Source: Sacculina carcini
Lineage: Eukaryota; Arthropoda; Thecostraca; Sacculinidae
Reading direction: 5' to 3'
DNA: 64,000 nt
NCBI GenBank assembly: GCA_916048095.2
Contig: OU696593.1
Span: 4,208,501-4,272,500, forward strand
Shown here: positions 22,601 to 37,700 of the stretch, piece by piece
How the letters are laid out: every line of letters starts with the position of its first letter
Position numbering within the stretch: the stretch's first letter is position 1
Notes under the pieces: generated by a model
What the model saw: the letters and a program-made list of their open reading frames with translations, nothing else
Databases searched by the model: none
Told to the model about the DNA's origin: nothing
Position numbers and translations under genes: made by a program

Positions 22601-25600
22601 TGTGATATCTTTACCTTTTGACCTTTTATTTGTGACTTGGTTTATATATATATTTTTTATTTTGTAATATGGTCTGAGATGTTGTAGATCATATGAGGTC
22701 GTGACTTCCTGATTATCCTGATTATCCTTGTTATCTTACGTTGTTGCTCTATAATACAATTATATTGTGTTAAACGTCTAGCCAAATATCAACCTTTAAT
22801 GTGTAACCTGTTTTTCTTCATGTTTCCACATGTTTGTGTGTGTTCTAGCTTATCTTAGTATTCGTATTAACATTATTTGGATACTATTAATACGAATGCT
22901 TGTACTGTCATTTTCCTTGTTCGATGTCATGTAGGTGTCTCAAAACGAACTCAAGTGTAAATGTGTGTGTTTGTGTGTGTATGTGTGTGTTTGTGTGTGT
23001 GTGTGTGTGTCGGTCACAGCGTCGCGTTCCCCAAATGGTAGGCAGTGGCAGCGGTCTCAAAGAGCTGGATACTCCGTCATTGGCGGCGCCGCTGCCAGCG
23101 CCCCTAGTCGCTACCATGCTCAGCGTGCTGCACTCGCGAGTGTCAGCATCTGGCGGTGTGAACAGCACTGTTACGCCGGCGGTCGGTGGCAGTTGTGCGC
23201 CGGTGTCGGTCGAGCTGAGCGAGGCGGTGCTGGCGATGATCGGTAGTGCCGGCCAGATGATGGTGGCGCGACAGAGACCGCCACCGCCTCAGCAGCAGTC
23301 GCAGCCGCCGCCGCCGCAGCCGCCGCCGGGAGTGGTGCGGCCGCCGCGTGTGCTCGACTCGCCGTTCGCTCCGGCGCAGATTTCCAGTCAGGTAGGCGGC
23401 TGTTCCAATGGCGTACATCAACAGGAACCACCGTATTGCACGTCACTCCAAAGTGAGCGTAAGCTAAATAGGCTCCGCCCACCGGATTAGCCCAGGTGCG
23501 CCGAGAGGCATGGGGCTTCGCTCAGTGTGGCAAGGAAGATGTGTGAGCCGTCATTGCAGAGAATGAGTGCAACGCTTCAATTTCGCTGCGCGTTGCTTAG
23601 AATTTAGTGAATTTCAAGGCGTAAAGTAGCCTAGATTGTTCTTGTCATCTTGACATGATCGTTCGAGATTTTTCTAAACATGATTTCTAAGGCTCTTTGG
23701 CATGTTTTCGACAGTCTGGGAAATAGATATCTATGTTTATTGATTTAATTGGAGTGTTAATAATACCTGAGACATTCATTGATTCACTTCGAACTACAAA
23801 TATGCTGGTTTAGCTGGATTTTTGTACTGGGATTCCGATGTTTTCCTCGTACTAATTCAAAAATTATGTACCGACAAAAACTTTTCAAAGATGCTCCCCA
23901 TTATTGCTCTTCTAGTATGCAATTTTTATATTTTTGAATTATTTGGATTTATTTCGATTTTTGTCCCGCCGACAAAACAATAAGAAATATATCTAAGTAA
24001 TATTTATTATTGCAATATTTCTTTTTGAAAGTTATATTTATCAAAGCTAATCAACGCACCGTTATAGTGTTATTTTTGACACATGCATCTTCGTTGTTAG
24101 CTTAGGTTAGGTTAGCTACATTTTCTGCCGTTAGAGAGCGCCAGTATCGCAGTGGACGGAGCGCGCCTGTTAGCTTCTCGTCCATTTTGCTATGCGCAAT
24201 TGAGAGCGACGCGCAAATAGGGTAGTGCCACATCTCCGGATGCTACCATCAACGGCAAAATTTATCTGCGGCTTTCACTGAAATGCCGAAGCAATGCGAA
24301 CACATCGGTCGAAAGAAAAGTGATAATTTGAATTAAATAGCACGATTTGATTCAAATTATTTGAAGGGCCGCTACGTCAACACTGGAATGGACATTATTG
24401 AGTGGATCCCTCCGCCAATACACCAACCAGTCAACAGACTGCCACACGTGAAAACCGCACTTCTGCTATTGTTAGCGGAAGGCATGGAGCACCTCACAAA
24501 TGCCACAAAAATCAAGTCTACCACTAATGAAGATACCGACTTTGTTACCGTGATGAACACAGACATTATTACGCATGTAATTCCTGACCGTTTACAACAC
24601 GTCATTGTACATTGTACTTGTTCCGAAGGGAGAATCCAATACGCGATCGATCCAATCCTGGAGTCCCAGCAGTTAGTGATACTCATGATTATCTAAAGAG
24701 CTCATCCTGCGAAAGAGCTCTATTAGCACTGACATATACCTTTCGATCCACTGTCATCGGTATAGTCCATAATACTGGTGACAGTTTATGCATGCAAATG
24801 CTTCGACGTCGTAAATTAGGACTTGTTGTTATGGAAACCTGAATCTCATATCATCGACCCGAGGTGGTTTGAAGCGTGCGATGCCGGTCGTGCGCAGCAA
24901 GTAGGGAAACTTATCCCCGATGGTACTTGTGAGTACACCACTGTTTCCTCCACTCTTGTATTTCTGGGAACATCAGGCTAGACCTGCTGACCTCTGAAAA
25001 ACGTGCCCGCCGAGTGTTCGCTACAGCGTCGCAATAATTCGGCACTCTTCGAAAAGCATAATATATTTTCGGCGAAACATACGTTTCTGCTAATTGCGCG
25101 CGTTTGTTTCGTAATGACACTACTTGAGTACCGTGCCTCAATATGGTATTTTTGCAACAGATTTTCATCTATGCTTTTCGGACGATCATTGCATCAGCTA
25201 GGTTTCTCTGCGGTGCAAAATTGAATCTAGACCGCCGACATAACTTTAGCAGCGTATGCATGTTTCATTAGAGCTGTGTCCTTCAGCCGATCCCAGCGGC
25301 ATGTGCAGCAGTGACACGCTCAACAGAGGCAGTTACGCGACAGTTCACATTGGCCTTCAATGGAGTTGCAGTGACGTCATGGTGTATGTCGGTGTGTGTG
25401 TGTGTGTGTGTGTGCGTTGGTGAATGGTATTAGTTTTAAGTTAGTTGTTGACAATACAGTGTGTATGTAGTGCTTTTTTTCTGTGTGGCTCGGTTCACAA
25501 AGATCAAACAATATGTATCATTCACTGAATGTACAAGTCTGATATATTTGCTTCCGTGGGGATCACCAGAAAAAGCTTAATAAACCCCTCTAAGCTTGCA

Positions 25601-26211
25601 GCGGTCCAGTAGTCGTACAATTTTCGTACAGTTTGAGCGCTGCTTCATTCATATATTGCATTATGGAACATGCTAGGTGAACATGTGTGTCGTGAATGTA
25701 GGATGCAAAAGTTTGAATTGTGCGCAAATAGTATTTTGAAAGTGACGTTCTTCTAAGTCTCGTAATGTAGTTCTTCTAAGTCGTATCTCCTCTATTCTAT
25801 GTCATGTAGCATATGTATTGACAAGTAATTCACACATTTGAAATTGATCAACTGTCAAAATAGAACTGCCATATCACAACGATATTAGAGTGGCGCTTGG
25901 TTATTTGATCATTTTCGTTTCAGAATGTCGGTTGTTATGTATTGTAGTTTGATATGTTGTGGGTGTTTATGAGCACTTTTGACTATTTCATTTTATTTTA
26001 TTTTTCAATTTTTATTTTTCAATTTAGTTTGTGCTCTTCTCTGTCTATTGTTCAATGTGCATGATCTAGGTAGGTACGCTGTAGGTAGATACCCATATTT
26101 ACCGAGCGTGTTCACAACTCACGGCGCATATGGATTAAGTTGCTGACTCAGTTGCACTTTGTTGGACGGTTATGTACAATGTGGCTTAAAGTGCAGCACT
26201 GTTGATTCCAC

Positions 26212-26248
<37 letters not shown>

Positions 26249-29200
26249 GTGAGTAGTTGTACCAGTCTCACGGTGACTCGCTGGTTGGCGGGCTGAACGC
26301 CGGTATAAGCGGCCTCTCACTGGCGGCCTCCAGCACGGCAGCAGCTGCCCACTCCTCACCGTCACCTCTCTCGGCTCTCACGGCCACCAACTATGGCTTC
26401 ACGTCAGGTGGGCTTGTTTCAACGTCTCAAGACATACGATAAGACAACTTTTTAACCTCTCTTCCAAACTACTGCGAGTCGCTCAGGCCGGCTGGACACG
26501 CAGTGATGTGTTCAAATGAATACTCGTGAATAATTCATAGGTCCACTTTATTCGGCGTTACACGCATAACTTGCTGCAACTCGACACGTTTGAGTGTCTT
26601 ACACACACGTGTCGGTGTGGATGTATGTGTGCAGGTGCCGTGAGCTCGTCCAATATGGCGGCAGCGGCGGTCTCGCGGCCCTCCTCCGTCTTCACACAGC
26701 AGCAGCTGATGGGCACAGGTGCGTCCCTGGTGGCGCCACAAACTACTGCCGCCAGAGACACCACCAGCAGCACCACTAACACGCCGACTTTACAGGCGCA
26801 GTCACGTCCCACCGGCCACGGTATGACTGTCTGTCTGTCTGTCTGTCTGCGTGTGCGCCTGTCTGTCTCGTGTGCTAATTGTAGAGCACCACTACCCACG
26901 GCTGGGTGTGTTAGGTTGTAGGGTTTCAGGATGGCACAGGAACAATTAGTGGAGGCTAGGTGAGTGTAAAATCTGTCTCGTATGTCAGTGGTGAGATTCT
27001 AATTGGCAGTTGGCATGTTGCCAAGAAAATAGCGATGACATGTAGAGGGAATGTCAGGTTTGGTTAATGTCAAGCGGCTGTGAGTCATTGGACAATGCTT
27101 GATGGGGCGTTTTGTCGAGGGAGGGGGGGGGTGAGACACGGATGTCCTTATGGCCAGCCATCATTGGGTTTCTGATATGTTTTTGACGCTGTTTTCGCTG
27201 ACGATTTTGACGTTCTGTTCTTGGAGAAATATCGCTGACTGCTGCTACTACTTATTGTTAGCCTTATACGTTTGGTGCATCATTGTCTGCGTGTCGTTTG
27301 TGTTTGTACTGGCGCATTGCAGACACAAACATGCAGCAACAGCAGAGTGGCGTTGATGCGGCGGCTTTGTCGCGCGAGGTCGAGGAGGAGGCCAACTACA
27401 ACTTCCAGCGTATTTACAACCACCCGCCGCATCCAACGCTCTCCATCGAGGAGGTGCTCGATATGCTCAAGCGGTACCAGGACAGTGGCGTGTCTCGCGA
27501 GCGAGTGAGTCGAACGGCCGGTGTGCTCAGTGCTCCTGCATCGCCCCTCATATACTGTTTCCGCCTCTCCATTGTGCCTTTCTCTTGGCTCGCTCTGCTT
27601 CTCACTGAGTAATTTAGAAAAATTCATCAATTTTCAGTCATCAGTCTGTCTTGTTTTCCCAGTTTTTGGTATGGAAAATGCAATATATTGCTAGATTTAT
27701 ATACATTAGTAATTGAAATTTGTCAGAGGAACAATTAATTTAATTGTGCCTGTGCGTATTTATTTTCGTCTCTTGGTTGCATATTTTGTGGGAGACTGTA
27801 TTACTGGGATCTTGAACTAGACTACACTATTTCGAGACGTCATCAATTAACATGCTCTGAGTGTCAATCATTCGCTCCCTTCACCAATGTTTCTCAACTA
27901 CACGCACATATATGTGTGTGCGTGTTTATGTTTCTAGGAGGTGTTTGCGTGCATGTTGCGAAGTTTGATGGACGAGTATAAATTTTTCCCGCAATATCCC
28001 GACAAGGAGCTGTACATTACAGCGCAGCTTTTCGGCGGCATTATTGACCACAATCTAGTCACCAAGTGAGTGTGTATGCGCGTGTGTGTCGGTCTACTGA
28101 TTTTTGCCCGTCTATATGTGTTATATGTCATGCAGTGTCGTTCACACGCGCGTCATGGGCCATCCAACTTTCACTCATTCATGTGTTCAAGTTTCTTTCA
28201 TTCGGTCTCGATCCATTTTTTCACATATGTATTTCACGTATGACATTCATTGAGCTTGATCTTTCTTGTAAATGTCATTTCATAAATAAGTCCTTGAATC
28301 AAACTGAAATCGTTCACAGTCAGGGTTTGTTTGGTTTAAACCAAGTGTTGTTTTTTATAAAATAACATGTTTTTTTAAAAATAATTTTTTTTGACAGAAA
28401 TAATTTTTATCATATAGGAATGATAAAATATTTTCAGAATTAGTAAATGAGTTCATTAATACAGTTTTAAATATTCATAAATATTACCTTTTGGCATTAT
28501 TTTATGGGTTTCTCGATATGGGAAACATTTTATTAACATTTTTGGCTTTTGCTGGGGAAACAGTGTAGTTGGTATTTATGAGAAATCCTAAATATTTACG
28601 ACAAAACATTTGAGTTTCTATGAAAAACACTATTTTTAGAAACCTCTGAGTTAAAAAAACTGTGTTTGCTGAACATGAAAACATTATTGAGACGCAGTGC
28701 AATGCGCATATTGAAAACAAACATGAATTAACCTCCATGGACAAAACAATTTTTAGTCACTAGGTTTTCATAAATAAGACCACTGGGTATTTGGTTTAGA
28801 CTTTGCAAACATATGTGGGTGTTTATAATCGACTGCTTTCGCAATTGGAAGCGATTTAAAACTTCCATTGCCTATATATGCGACAAGGTGAAATTCAAGA
28901 TGCTGTGTGTACATTTTTATGATTTTATTTTTATCTTTTTTAAATATTTACAAAACTCTGGGTAAGTGGTATTAAAATATGCTTGACTATATACTAAATA
29001 GCATGGTACAATCCTTTTTTGATTTGTGTGTGCAAAGTGTAAAAAATCCAAATAAAAAACAGTGTTTTTTGTGTTTTTTCTAAAAAAAACATTGGTTTTT
29101 GTTGTTTTAAAAAAACCCGGTTTCACCCGTATAGCTCGTGTTTAGTGAGCATCTGTTTGCTTGTTGTTTGCGTGTGTTTATGTATGTTGATGTGTGGCTC

Positions 29201-30878
29201 AGCTACATGGGACTGGGCATTGCACTGCGCTATGTGCTCGACGCCGTCAAAAAGTCGCCCGGCTCCAAAATGTACAACTTTGGCGTGGTGGCGCTCGACC
29301 GCTTCCGACATCGGCTGCGCGAATATCCGCAGTACTGCCAGCACCTGGCCGCCGTCGAACATTTTGCTCAGTTTCCACGACATTTGACAGAGGTACAGTA
29401 CGCTCTTCTCTACTCTACTTTTTCTCTCAGCTTATGCTTGTTGCTTTTCGCTTGTCAGTTTCTGTATCGCGCTGTTGAACCTATTTCTAACTGGTGGCTC
29501 CTTCGCTGTTTTGTTTTGTTTCTATTTATTTTTGGTATGTTGATATTATTCTACTATGCGTGTTAATGCGTGTACGGCTAATGCCTTTGCAGGCTTGAAT
29601 GTTGCTTCTTGATGTATTGGTATCTCTTCAGTATTGTATGTGTTTTTATTCGGGTAATTTGTGACTGATCCACTCTCATTGATGTGGATTTTTTTGATTT
29701 TACAACAATACTAACAAAATATAATTGCGCATTGATATGAATACTATCACTAATATTGATTCCAATATTTCTTCATGTACACACACTTTCAGATGAACTA
29801 ACTGGATTTATTTGATGACTGAATGAGTCCACCTAGCTGATTATAGTGATGAGGTATCAAGTCATGAGTCAATCCATGTGTGTCATGTGATATGTGTGTG
29901 ACGGCAGTATGTGGAGTGCGGCATTCGGTCGCAGGAGCCGCTGGGTCGTCCTGACGGTCCGGTGCTACCGCCGCACGTGATGGCGGCTGTGGGCGGCGGC
30001 GGCGGTTCATCTATGGCCGCACAGCAGTCGACGAGCACGTCTAGCTCGACGACTGCGGCAGTGCCGGCGGTCGGTGGCGGCGCTTCGTCGTGTTCGACGG
30101 CGGCGGCCGTGGCTGCTGCTGTGTCGGTGTCGACAGGGCGGCCACCGGCCGGCAGACCTTCCATCGCCAACACGACCAACATCGAGACGCTGGTGAACGC
30201 GCTGCAACACGTCACAGCGCCGGCCGACCACGTGCAGGACAAGATCGGCTTCATCTTCAACAACCTCAGCCAGATGAATCTGCAGCAGAAGGTGGGTGCC
30301 ACCGCAGTCGCCGTGTTGTCAATGTAATGTACAAATATCAACGGAAAGAGAGTTCGAGAAATAAACGTTTAGAAAGGCAGATGACAGTTAATGAAGAAAG
30401 AAGCAAAATAAATATATTAATATATTTAATATATTGGTGATTATGCCGCTGTTTTCTTATGTTCATGCGAAGATCACTGAAAACACTGATTAACGTGTCA
30501 TTTGTTGGAGGTTGGTATATTTTTTCTCTCGAAATGGTGTGTTTGTATTCGACTTTATTTTTATGGCTACAATCGGCGTGTTTTATAAAAGCCACATAAT
30601 ATTTATATCGAACGTTCTGTGAGAGCTCAAAGATATTGCCACCTTTGCTTACGTGTGAGTGTGTGTGTGTGTCTGTGTGGCAGCGTGAGGACCTGTTAGA
30701 TGTTTTGGAGAAAGATTATTGGCGCTGGATGGCGCAGTACATTGTCATGCGTCGTGTCAGCATTGAGCCCAACTTCCACACGCTATACGCCAACTTTCTC
30801 GACGCACTCAAACTCACCGATCTGCCGGAGCTGGTTGTGCGCGAACTACACCGTAACATACAGGTGTGCACGAGCAAA

Positions 30879-30919
<41 letters not shown>

Positions 30920-33900
30920 CGGCATTGTGATCATTGTGCCGCGGCAGATGCGCTCCCAGTCTACTCAGACCGTGCGCTCTCTGAGTCGGTGGACCGTCGT
31001 TTTTTATTTGTGTGATAATCAATAATATATCTTTTACAATTTCATTTGTCCCAAGTGAAATCAAAATGGTCCCAACTATATTTAACACTGTCACAATTTG
31101 AATTAAATATTTCCAAACTGAAATGACCAGTATTTGATGACTTATCTGATTGTTCTCAATATTTTTATTTTGATGTTAGGAAGTCCTGTTCACTGTGAAC
31201 TGTTATATGGTCACTCACTGTTGAAGGATGGTTAGCTTGTAAAAGCATCCAACATATAAGACAAAATACGTATTAGAAGACGGGCATACGGGGGCATTGA
31301 GTCTCACGCGCGCCAACAAGAAACCATTTGAATGAGTTCAAGCAGCGCGTGCACCCAAATTCAAGCAAAACAGCAAGATATCACAACTCAACACAATCAC
31401 AACGCAACATGACCCACTAAAACACATTCACCAACAAACAATCGCACGAACGTTCTGCGCAAACATCTGCCCTATGGCGCGCACTGTCCTAGTGGTGCGC
31501 ACTGTCCAACCCCCTGCATCCCCATAGCACGTGCATACAACATACACTCACACTACCTCGCACACACATTATATACGTGCACAATATATACACCATATAC
31601 AAAAATATATACCCTACTATATTAAACATAGTACAGATGGCTAGCAACGACAAGCGTTATTCGCACGTGATGCCTGAACACTTGCCATAAGACGGAATGT
31701 ACCGTCTCTTAAGGTGTGATGTTTCTGTAGATATGTGTGTGTGTTCATGTGTGTGCGTGTAAACATTTCAAATGAATAATCATAATTTGTGAAATAACAT
31801 GGATCAAATCCATTTTCACTTTTCTCAAATATATCACATACATTGTGGTTCTAGTTGGGATAATTTTGATTTCACTTGGGATGAATGAAAATGTAAAATG
31901 TATAGATCCAAATTCTTTTTCTTGAGATACACTTTTGTTTTTTTGTTCCTAGACTGTCTTCTCTTGCCTCCACATATTTTCATTTTGTGACATTTATTCA
32001 CATTGAATGTCATCTGATATATCCGACATCTCTCCATATGAGTATACTGTTTAAATCATTCTGCAGTTCCTGGCAACTATCAGGATTGACAACTCTTTTA
32101 TGTATCTTGGCATCATCTGCAAACTTACTTATATAAGTTTTAACCCCTTGTATGATACCATACCAAGAATATAGTGGGTCCCAGTACAGATCCTTGTGGT
32201 ATCGCACTCTTCACTGGTCCCCATACCGAAGATACTCATTTATCCACAGTTCTCATTCTTCTGTCCGTCTGCTGTCCTGTCCACCTTCTGTCCTTGTCTG
32301 CATGCGTGTTTGTCGCATCTGCTATTTGTGTATGATCATACTCGTTGTTAGATCATGTTCATGTCATTAATTTGTACAGTTATCCAATGCATTAGACCGT
32401 ATTTATACATGTCTGTTTATATATATATGTGTGTGTGTAGGTGTTGTTGCGTGCTGATAAAGGAGTCGAGAAGTTTAACGACCGGACAATACTGAAGAAT
32501 CTTGGCCATTGGCTGGGACTCATGACAATCGGCAAAAACAGACCTATCCTACAGGTAAGTGTGGTGTGTGTGGGTGTCTTGGTAGTGGAAGTTTTTCTAT
32601 CAGTGAGGAAGTATTCGGTGTTCCTTAAGTTCGTATTGTAGGTGTCAACATTTTTACCCCGTGTGAGTCCTGGTTTTATGATGGAACAATCTTCTGCTGT
32701 ATCGATACCTGAAATGACCACATGAAACATAGGCCAGTGCTGTGATTCATCTTTCAAAATGGATTTCAATATCAAATTATCCTTGAATATATGGTCGCAA
32801 ATGGCAACAATTATATTCAAATGTTATTTTTCTATCTGCATTTTTGTTATCATTTTGAAGTTGACTGTAGCGATTATTGTATAACTTGATGTGCTACAGC
32901 GTTGATTTCATGAGATACAGTGTACACTGTACTTGCAGCATGCACTATACTGTATATACTGCAGTACACACTCTACACTTCATTGCACCTGCTACCAACA
33001 GTCATGTATATAATACATTGCTAGACACGTCACTGGTGTTCATTAATTACTAAAATTGCCGTGAAGCGTGAAGTTATTTTTACGAAGGTTAGGTTGTTTT
33101 CAGGGTACTTTTTATAAGTTATTAGGTTACTTTTTATATTCACAAACAAACATCAAACAAACTGTGTATTTGATATATGGCACTAATCAGCAAAGGCGTG
33201 ATAAACATGTGATAAAGCGATACAAAAATGATAATAACACTAAGACTCATAGGTTACTTTTTCTCCAAAATATAGTTACTTTTTTCTGATTTTTAGGTTA
33301 ATTTTTTGGCAGCCCTGCTCATCACTAACCTCACAGATTTGAAATAAATACCAATAGCTGAACATTGATGTATTCGTCAGTTACAAATGAATTATGAAAT
33401 TTATGTATGCTTTCATTCAAAGTTATCAGATATCATTACATACAGGTGCTAAACATTTACTTTCATGTGTATTTTGATAGTGAAGATTTAGACCAGGGGT
33501 TATCAACCTTTTGATGGTTGCATACCCCCCATGCATTGTCGAATAAGGTCCCATAATACCCCTGACTTACTTGACTGTTCAAATAATCATCGCCAATCCT
33601 ATTATTTGTCAGTATGTCTTCCATACGAGCATTTTAATCGCTTGAGTTCACTGTATTTTAGATACTGATATTTTAGATACTGGACCACTAGGAAATGTTA
33701 TAATCATTGATAATTGTATTATTTATAAATTATTAATAATGTATGCCAGTACCCAGAAATCGAGTTCCATACCCCCAAGGGGTGAGGACAAGGATCAGGA
33801 TCAAAAAGGATCTCTTATACGCGGAAAAATATGGTACATACAATAATACCCTACTGCGATTTTCCACACAAGCGGGGGTCAATAATTAATGTCAATAATG

Positions 33901-34619
33901 ATAAATGTCAAAATGCTCGTCAATAATGAAATTTAAAATATTAGAAATGTATTCCTCAAGTACAATACTTTTGTATATTAATAGTATTTTGGTACCATAG
34001 TTTCAATCTGCCGATAGACACACTAGTTTTCTAGGCGTTGATATTCTAGCGCCAAAAATATGCATTATTATTGTAGCAGAATATATTGCAGTTGAATGTG
34101 AAACTTATTCTTGGTGTGTTATAGCGGGCGTGCAAGGGATTGAAATAACTTGTGACAGAGCTTGATTTCGGCATAAATTAATAACCTAGCTGTATTCAGC
34201 ATTGTCCATAATTGCTAACTCTATTTCCGTTTTCATTTGAGTCAGGTGATTAATACAAAACAGGTAACATCTCTGTTGCGCTATACTTATATTTAGGTAC
34301 AAGCTGCTATGGTTCAGATCGCCATACAGTATGTATCAGTATCCTATAACAGTATGTATGTAATTACATGTGACCTTTCATGGCTTTCTTTGTGCTCTTA
34401 TTTTATTCAGTGTTTGCCCTGTCTAATTCCGCATGACGGGCGGGTTTAACTGTATACATATATAGTAAATATGTGTGTTTGCGTGCGTGTGCTAGATTGA
34501 TCTTGACCCCAAGGCGCTAATTGTTGAGGCGTACCACCTGGGCATGCACGAACTGCTCTATATTGTTCCGTTTGTCGCCAAAATTCTCGAATCCTGCGCC
34601 AAGTCTAAGGTACACTCGG

Positions 34620-34710
<91 letters not shown>

Positions 34711-37700
34711 TACTCCGTGTTTAATTTTGCTATTGATGAATACCACTAATAGGTGTTTTGAAATTTGGGTGCTCTTCTAAGTGCTCGTCGTCTAAATGTG
34801 TATAGTTCAATTAACGTATAAACGTTTTTATGTTTATGATGTAAATATTTGATCCAATTTCATTATGATGAGCACAATATACCAATGAATAAAATAGAGT
34901 TTTTTTTGTCTGCGTTCATCAAATCACTGAACAATGCTTCTGACATGCACATTTATAATGGCAGCGAACTACTTGCTGAGATCCGCAATCCACTGGACTT
35001 TTTCAACCTGGCACATTGATGCGTGCATTTCATCAGACGCGTGTCACATACGTATTCTCCTTCTGTCTGTGTATCTGTGTATGGACGTTCAGATTTTCAA
35101 GCCGCCCAATCCGTGGACACTTGGCATTATGAACCTGTTTGCCGAACTGCACCGCGAGGAAGACTTGAAACTCAACCTCAAGTTTGAGATCGAGGTGCTC
35201 TGCAAGACATTGTCGCTCGATGTCAAGGTGTGTATGTGCTCGTGTAATACACCACCATACATGGGTATATTCTACGTGTTCATCACCATACATGGGTATA
35301 TTCACCTGGGTATATTCTTGTCTTTTACGTGGCGTTGACTCCTCGTATTGTCAGCTTTCTGGTTTGTGTCTGTGAAATTATTTCGTGTTCATTACTCGAT
35401 TGCATGCTGTATGTCGTTTATTGCACGTTTATGTGCGTGCGTCGCTGGTCGCGCTCATTTGTGTGTCTGCGCTTGCGTACGTGTTTGGGACAGGAGCTGA
35501 AGCCGACCAATTGGCTGAAAGACCAGGCTCGTCTGCAGCAACTGCCCATCCAACTGAAGAGGCCCAACGTGCCGGTGCAGCCTCCCCCGCTGCCGCCGCC
35601 ACCTGCGCTACCACCGCAGTCGGCCTTCTCGCTATGTCACGCCGGCTCGATGATGTTCGGCGAGCACCACTTGTCATCAGGCGTGCCGGCGTCGTCTGTG
35701 GCGCTGCCACCGCCTCCACCACCGCAGCCGCCGCCACAACAGCAGTCGCAGCCGCCGCCTCTGTCGCTGGCCGCCGCCGACGTGGTGGTGTCGCGTGGTG
35801 GCGCAGTGACGGGCGGCGGCAGCGTCACGCCGACTGAGCCGCGCTTCTCGTTTTCAGACATCAACACAGCAAGCATTGCTGGCCTGGCGCCCCACGTCGT
35901 TGTCAATGCCGCTGTGAGTATAATTCTGCGTGTCATTTTGATCGTTGTTCTACACTTGCACACGACTTTTCACGTTTTACAATATACTTATAAAATAACA
36001 ACCACTGATTTGTGTGTGTGTGTGTGTGGCAGTTGCCTTTGTTTCAATCGAGTCCGCAGTTGAAGCAGCTGGTGCGTGCCGCCGTCGAGCGCACCGTGCA
36101 GGACTGGCTGCCTCGCTCTGTTGAGCGATACTGCAAGGTCAGACCGCCGGCGCAACTGTCGCCATTGTGTCACTACGTTGCACCATGAACCTACGCTCCA
36201 CTATGCTGTATCACTGTCTTCCAATGTGTTACAGCCGTTATTTCATTGTTTTTGGTCTATTTTCCGTATCACACATAGTTGCAAAACAATTATAATTGTA
36301 GAATTTCAAGATAGCTTTTGGGGACTGTGTTCGCGTTCAGTTTTTAGTGGGTAAATCTTACCCATTAATAGATGGGATTACCCTTACACCTTACCCACCA
36401 GTTTTGAATGGGTAAGCCCCTGCTGGCACACGGCAGTTCCGGCCGCCACTCACGGGTTGTCTCACAAGCACACAGTAAACTGCACAACTGCTCGCACACG
36501 AAACACGTCATGTATCAATTGGGCTATAGTTTCCATAAATAAACCCAACTGTTTCACATCGCTTTTGAATCGAACCCCAGGTCATTCGTGCACAGGCTGT
36601 GCCTTTTAGCCACTCGACTAGGAGGCGGCTGCATAATTGAACACGTTGAATGCCTAAATGTTTGCAATTATGTCATTTAGTGAATTATAAATTATGCACA
36701 AACAATGCGCAGTTATCACGTAACGAACGCAAAGAATGACAACATATTAATTGATTTAACTTAGATTCCATCATGAGAGGATGACAAGTTTTCTCAACGA
36801 AAAATCGATAATTAAATATGTACAAAACAAGGACTACTAAACACAGGTCGTGCAAGTCCCGACGTCTGAGTCATCGAGCGGAGGCGAGTGTAGTTTGCGG
36901 TGTAGACAGAGCTTGTGAGAATTGTGTCGCTCTTCATAGAACACAGGTGCTGTATCTAGCTTGGCGCGTGCAAACGCTCAATTGTGATTGGTCGAGGGAA
37001 GCATTATCAGCCAATTAGCGTCAGCTTCATGCAAGCTGGTCTTGAAATGACAGCTGGTGTGTGCTTGTGTAGTGGTGGTGTTTGACTCGTTGCTGTGTAA
37101 ACACGTTGAAATCAGTGTTATTGCTTTCATTAATTGGTCGATGCTGATTTTGTGCGTTCGAAATTGCGAATAAGTGTGGTGTTGTGAACTGTCATGGAAA
37201 TTACTGCGAGGTGTCGAGGTTTCTGATACCGAAAACTGGAACAAACATTTTCTTCAGAAGGAACTGAGACATTTTCTCCAGAATGATATCATCCCTTCAT
37301 TTGATGGCTTGGACCTGGACGTAGTCTACACAAGCAGTGCATCAACATGGTTATTTCAAGATTGGAACAGAAGTTAGTAGTCTATTAATGACAATGTATT
37401 TTAGCGAATGCAGCCTGACTATGATTGTCGAAAATCAGCCCACATTGTGTAGCCAATTGACCTGCAGTGCATTCAACAAAGACGTGAACGTACCACCCTC
37501 TAAGAAATGTTATCATAGTAATGCTTTGAGGTTGTATAGTCAGTTCGCTGAAGTCGTGCGCATAACAATCATATGTCACATGTGCTTGCACAATGATTTT
37601 TATCGTTGTGATTCTTCTCCAAACACAAGGGGAATGCGGAACTTTTGACAACTCTTCACGCGTCAGTCTTGTCACAGAAACAGTTTTACATGAAGTACCG

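Larger units (their letters stand above)
23392..26256. other. CNOT1 intron 11
   Basis: 2.9 kb. Contains a plus-strand open frame of 111 codons (24,361-24,696) that I cannot assign, a LINE reverse-transcriptase tail relic (about 24,960-25,380) and a (TG)17 tract at the acceptor (26,213-26,246). Confidence 0.7.

Noticed and set aside
36348-36415. Telomere-like repeat cluster
   Set aside because: The GGGTAA/TTACCC motifs are in mixed orientation and irregularly spaced, unlike telomeric arrays.
36560-36640. Functional tRNA gene
   Set aside because: A-box and B-box-like motifs are present, but flanks do not form an acceptor stem and the body matches another repeat copy, so it is tRNA-derived.
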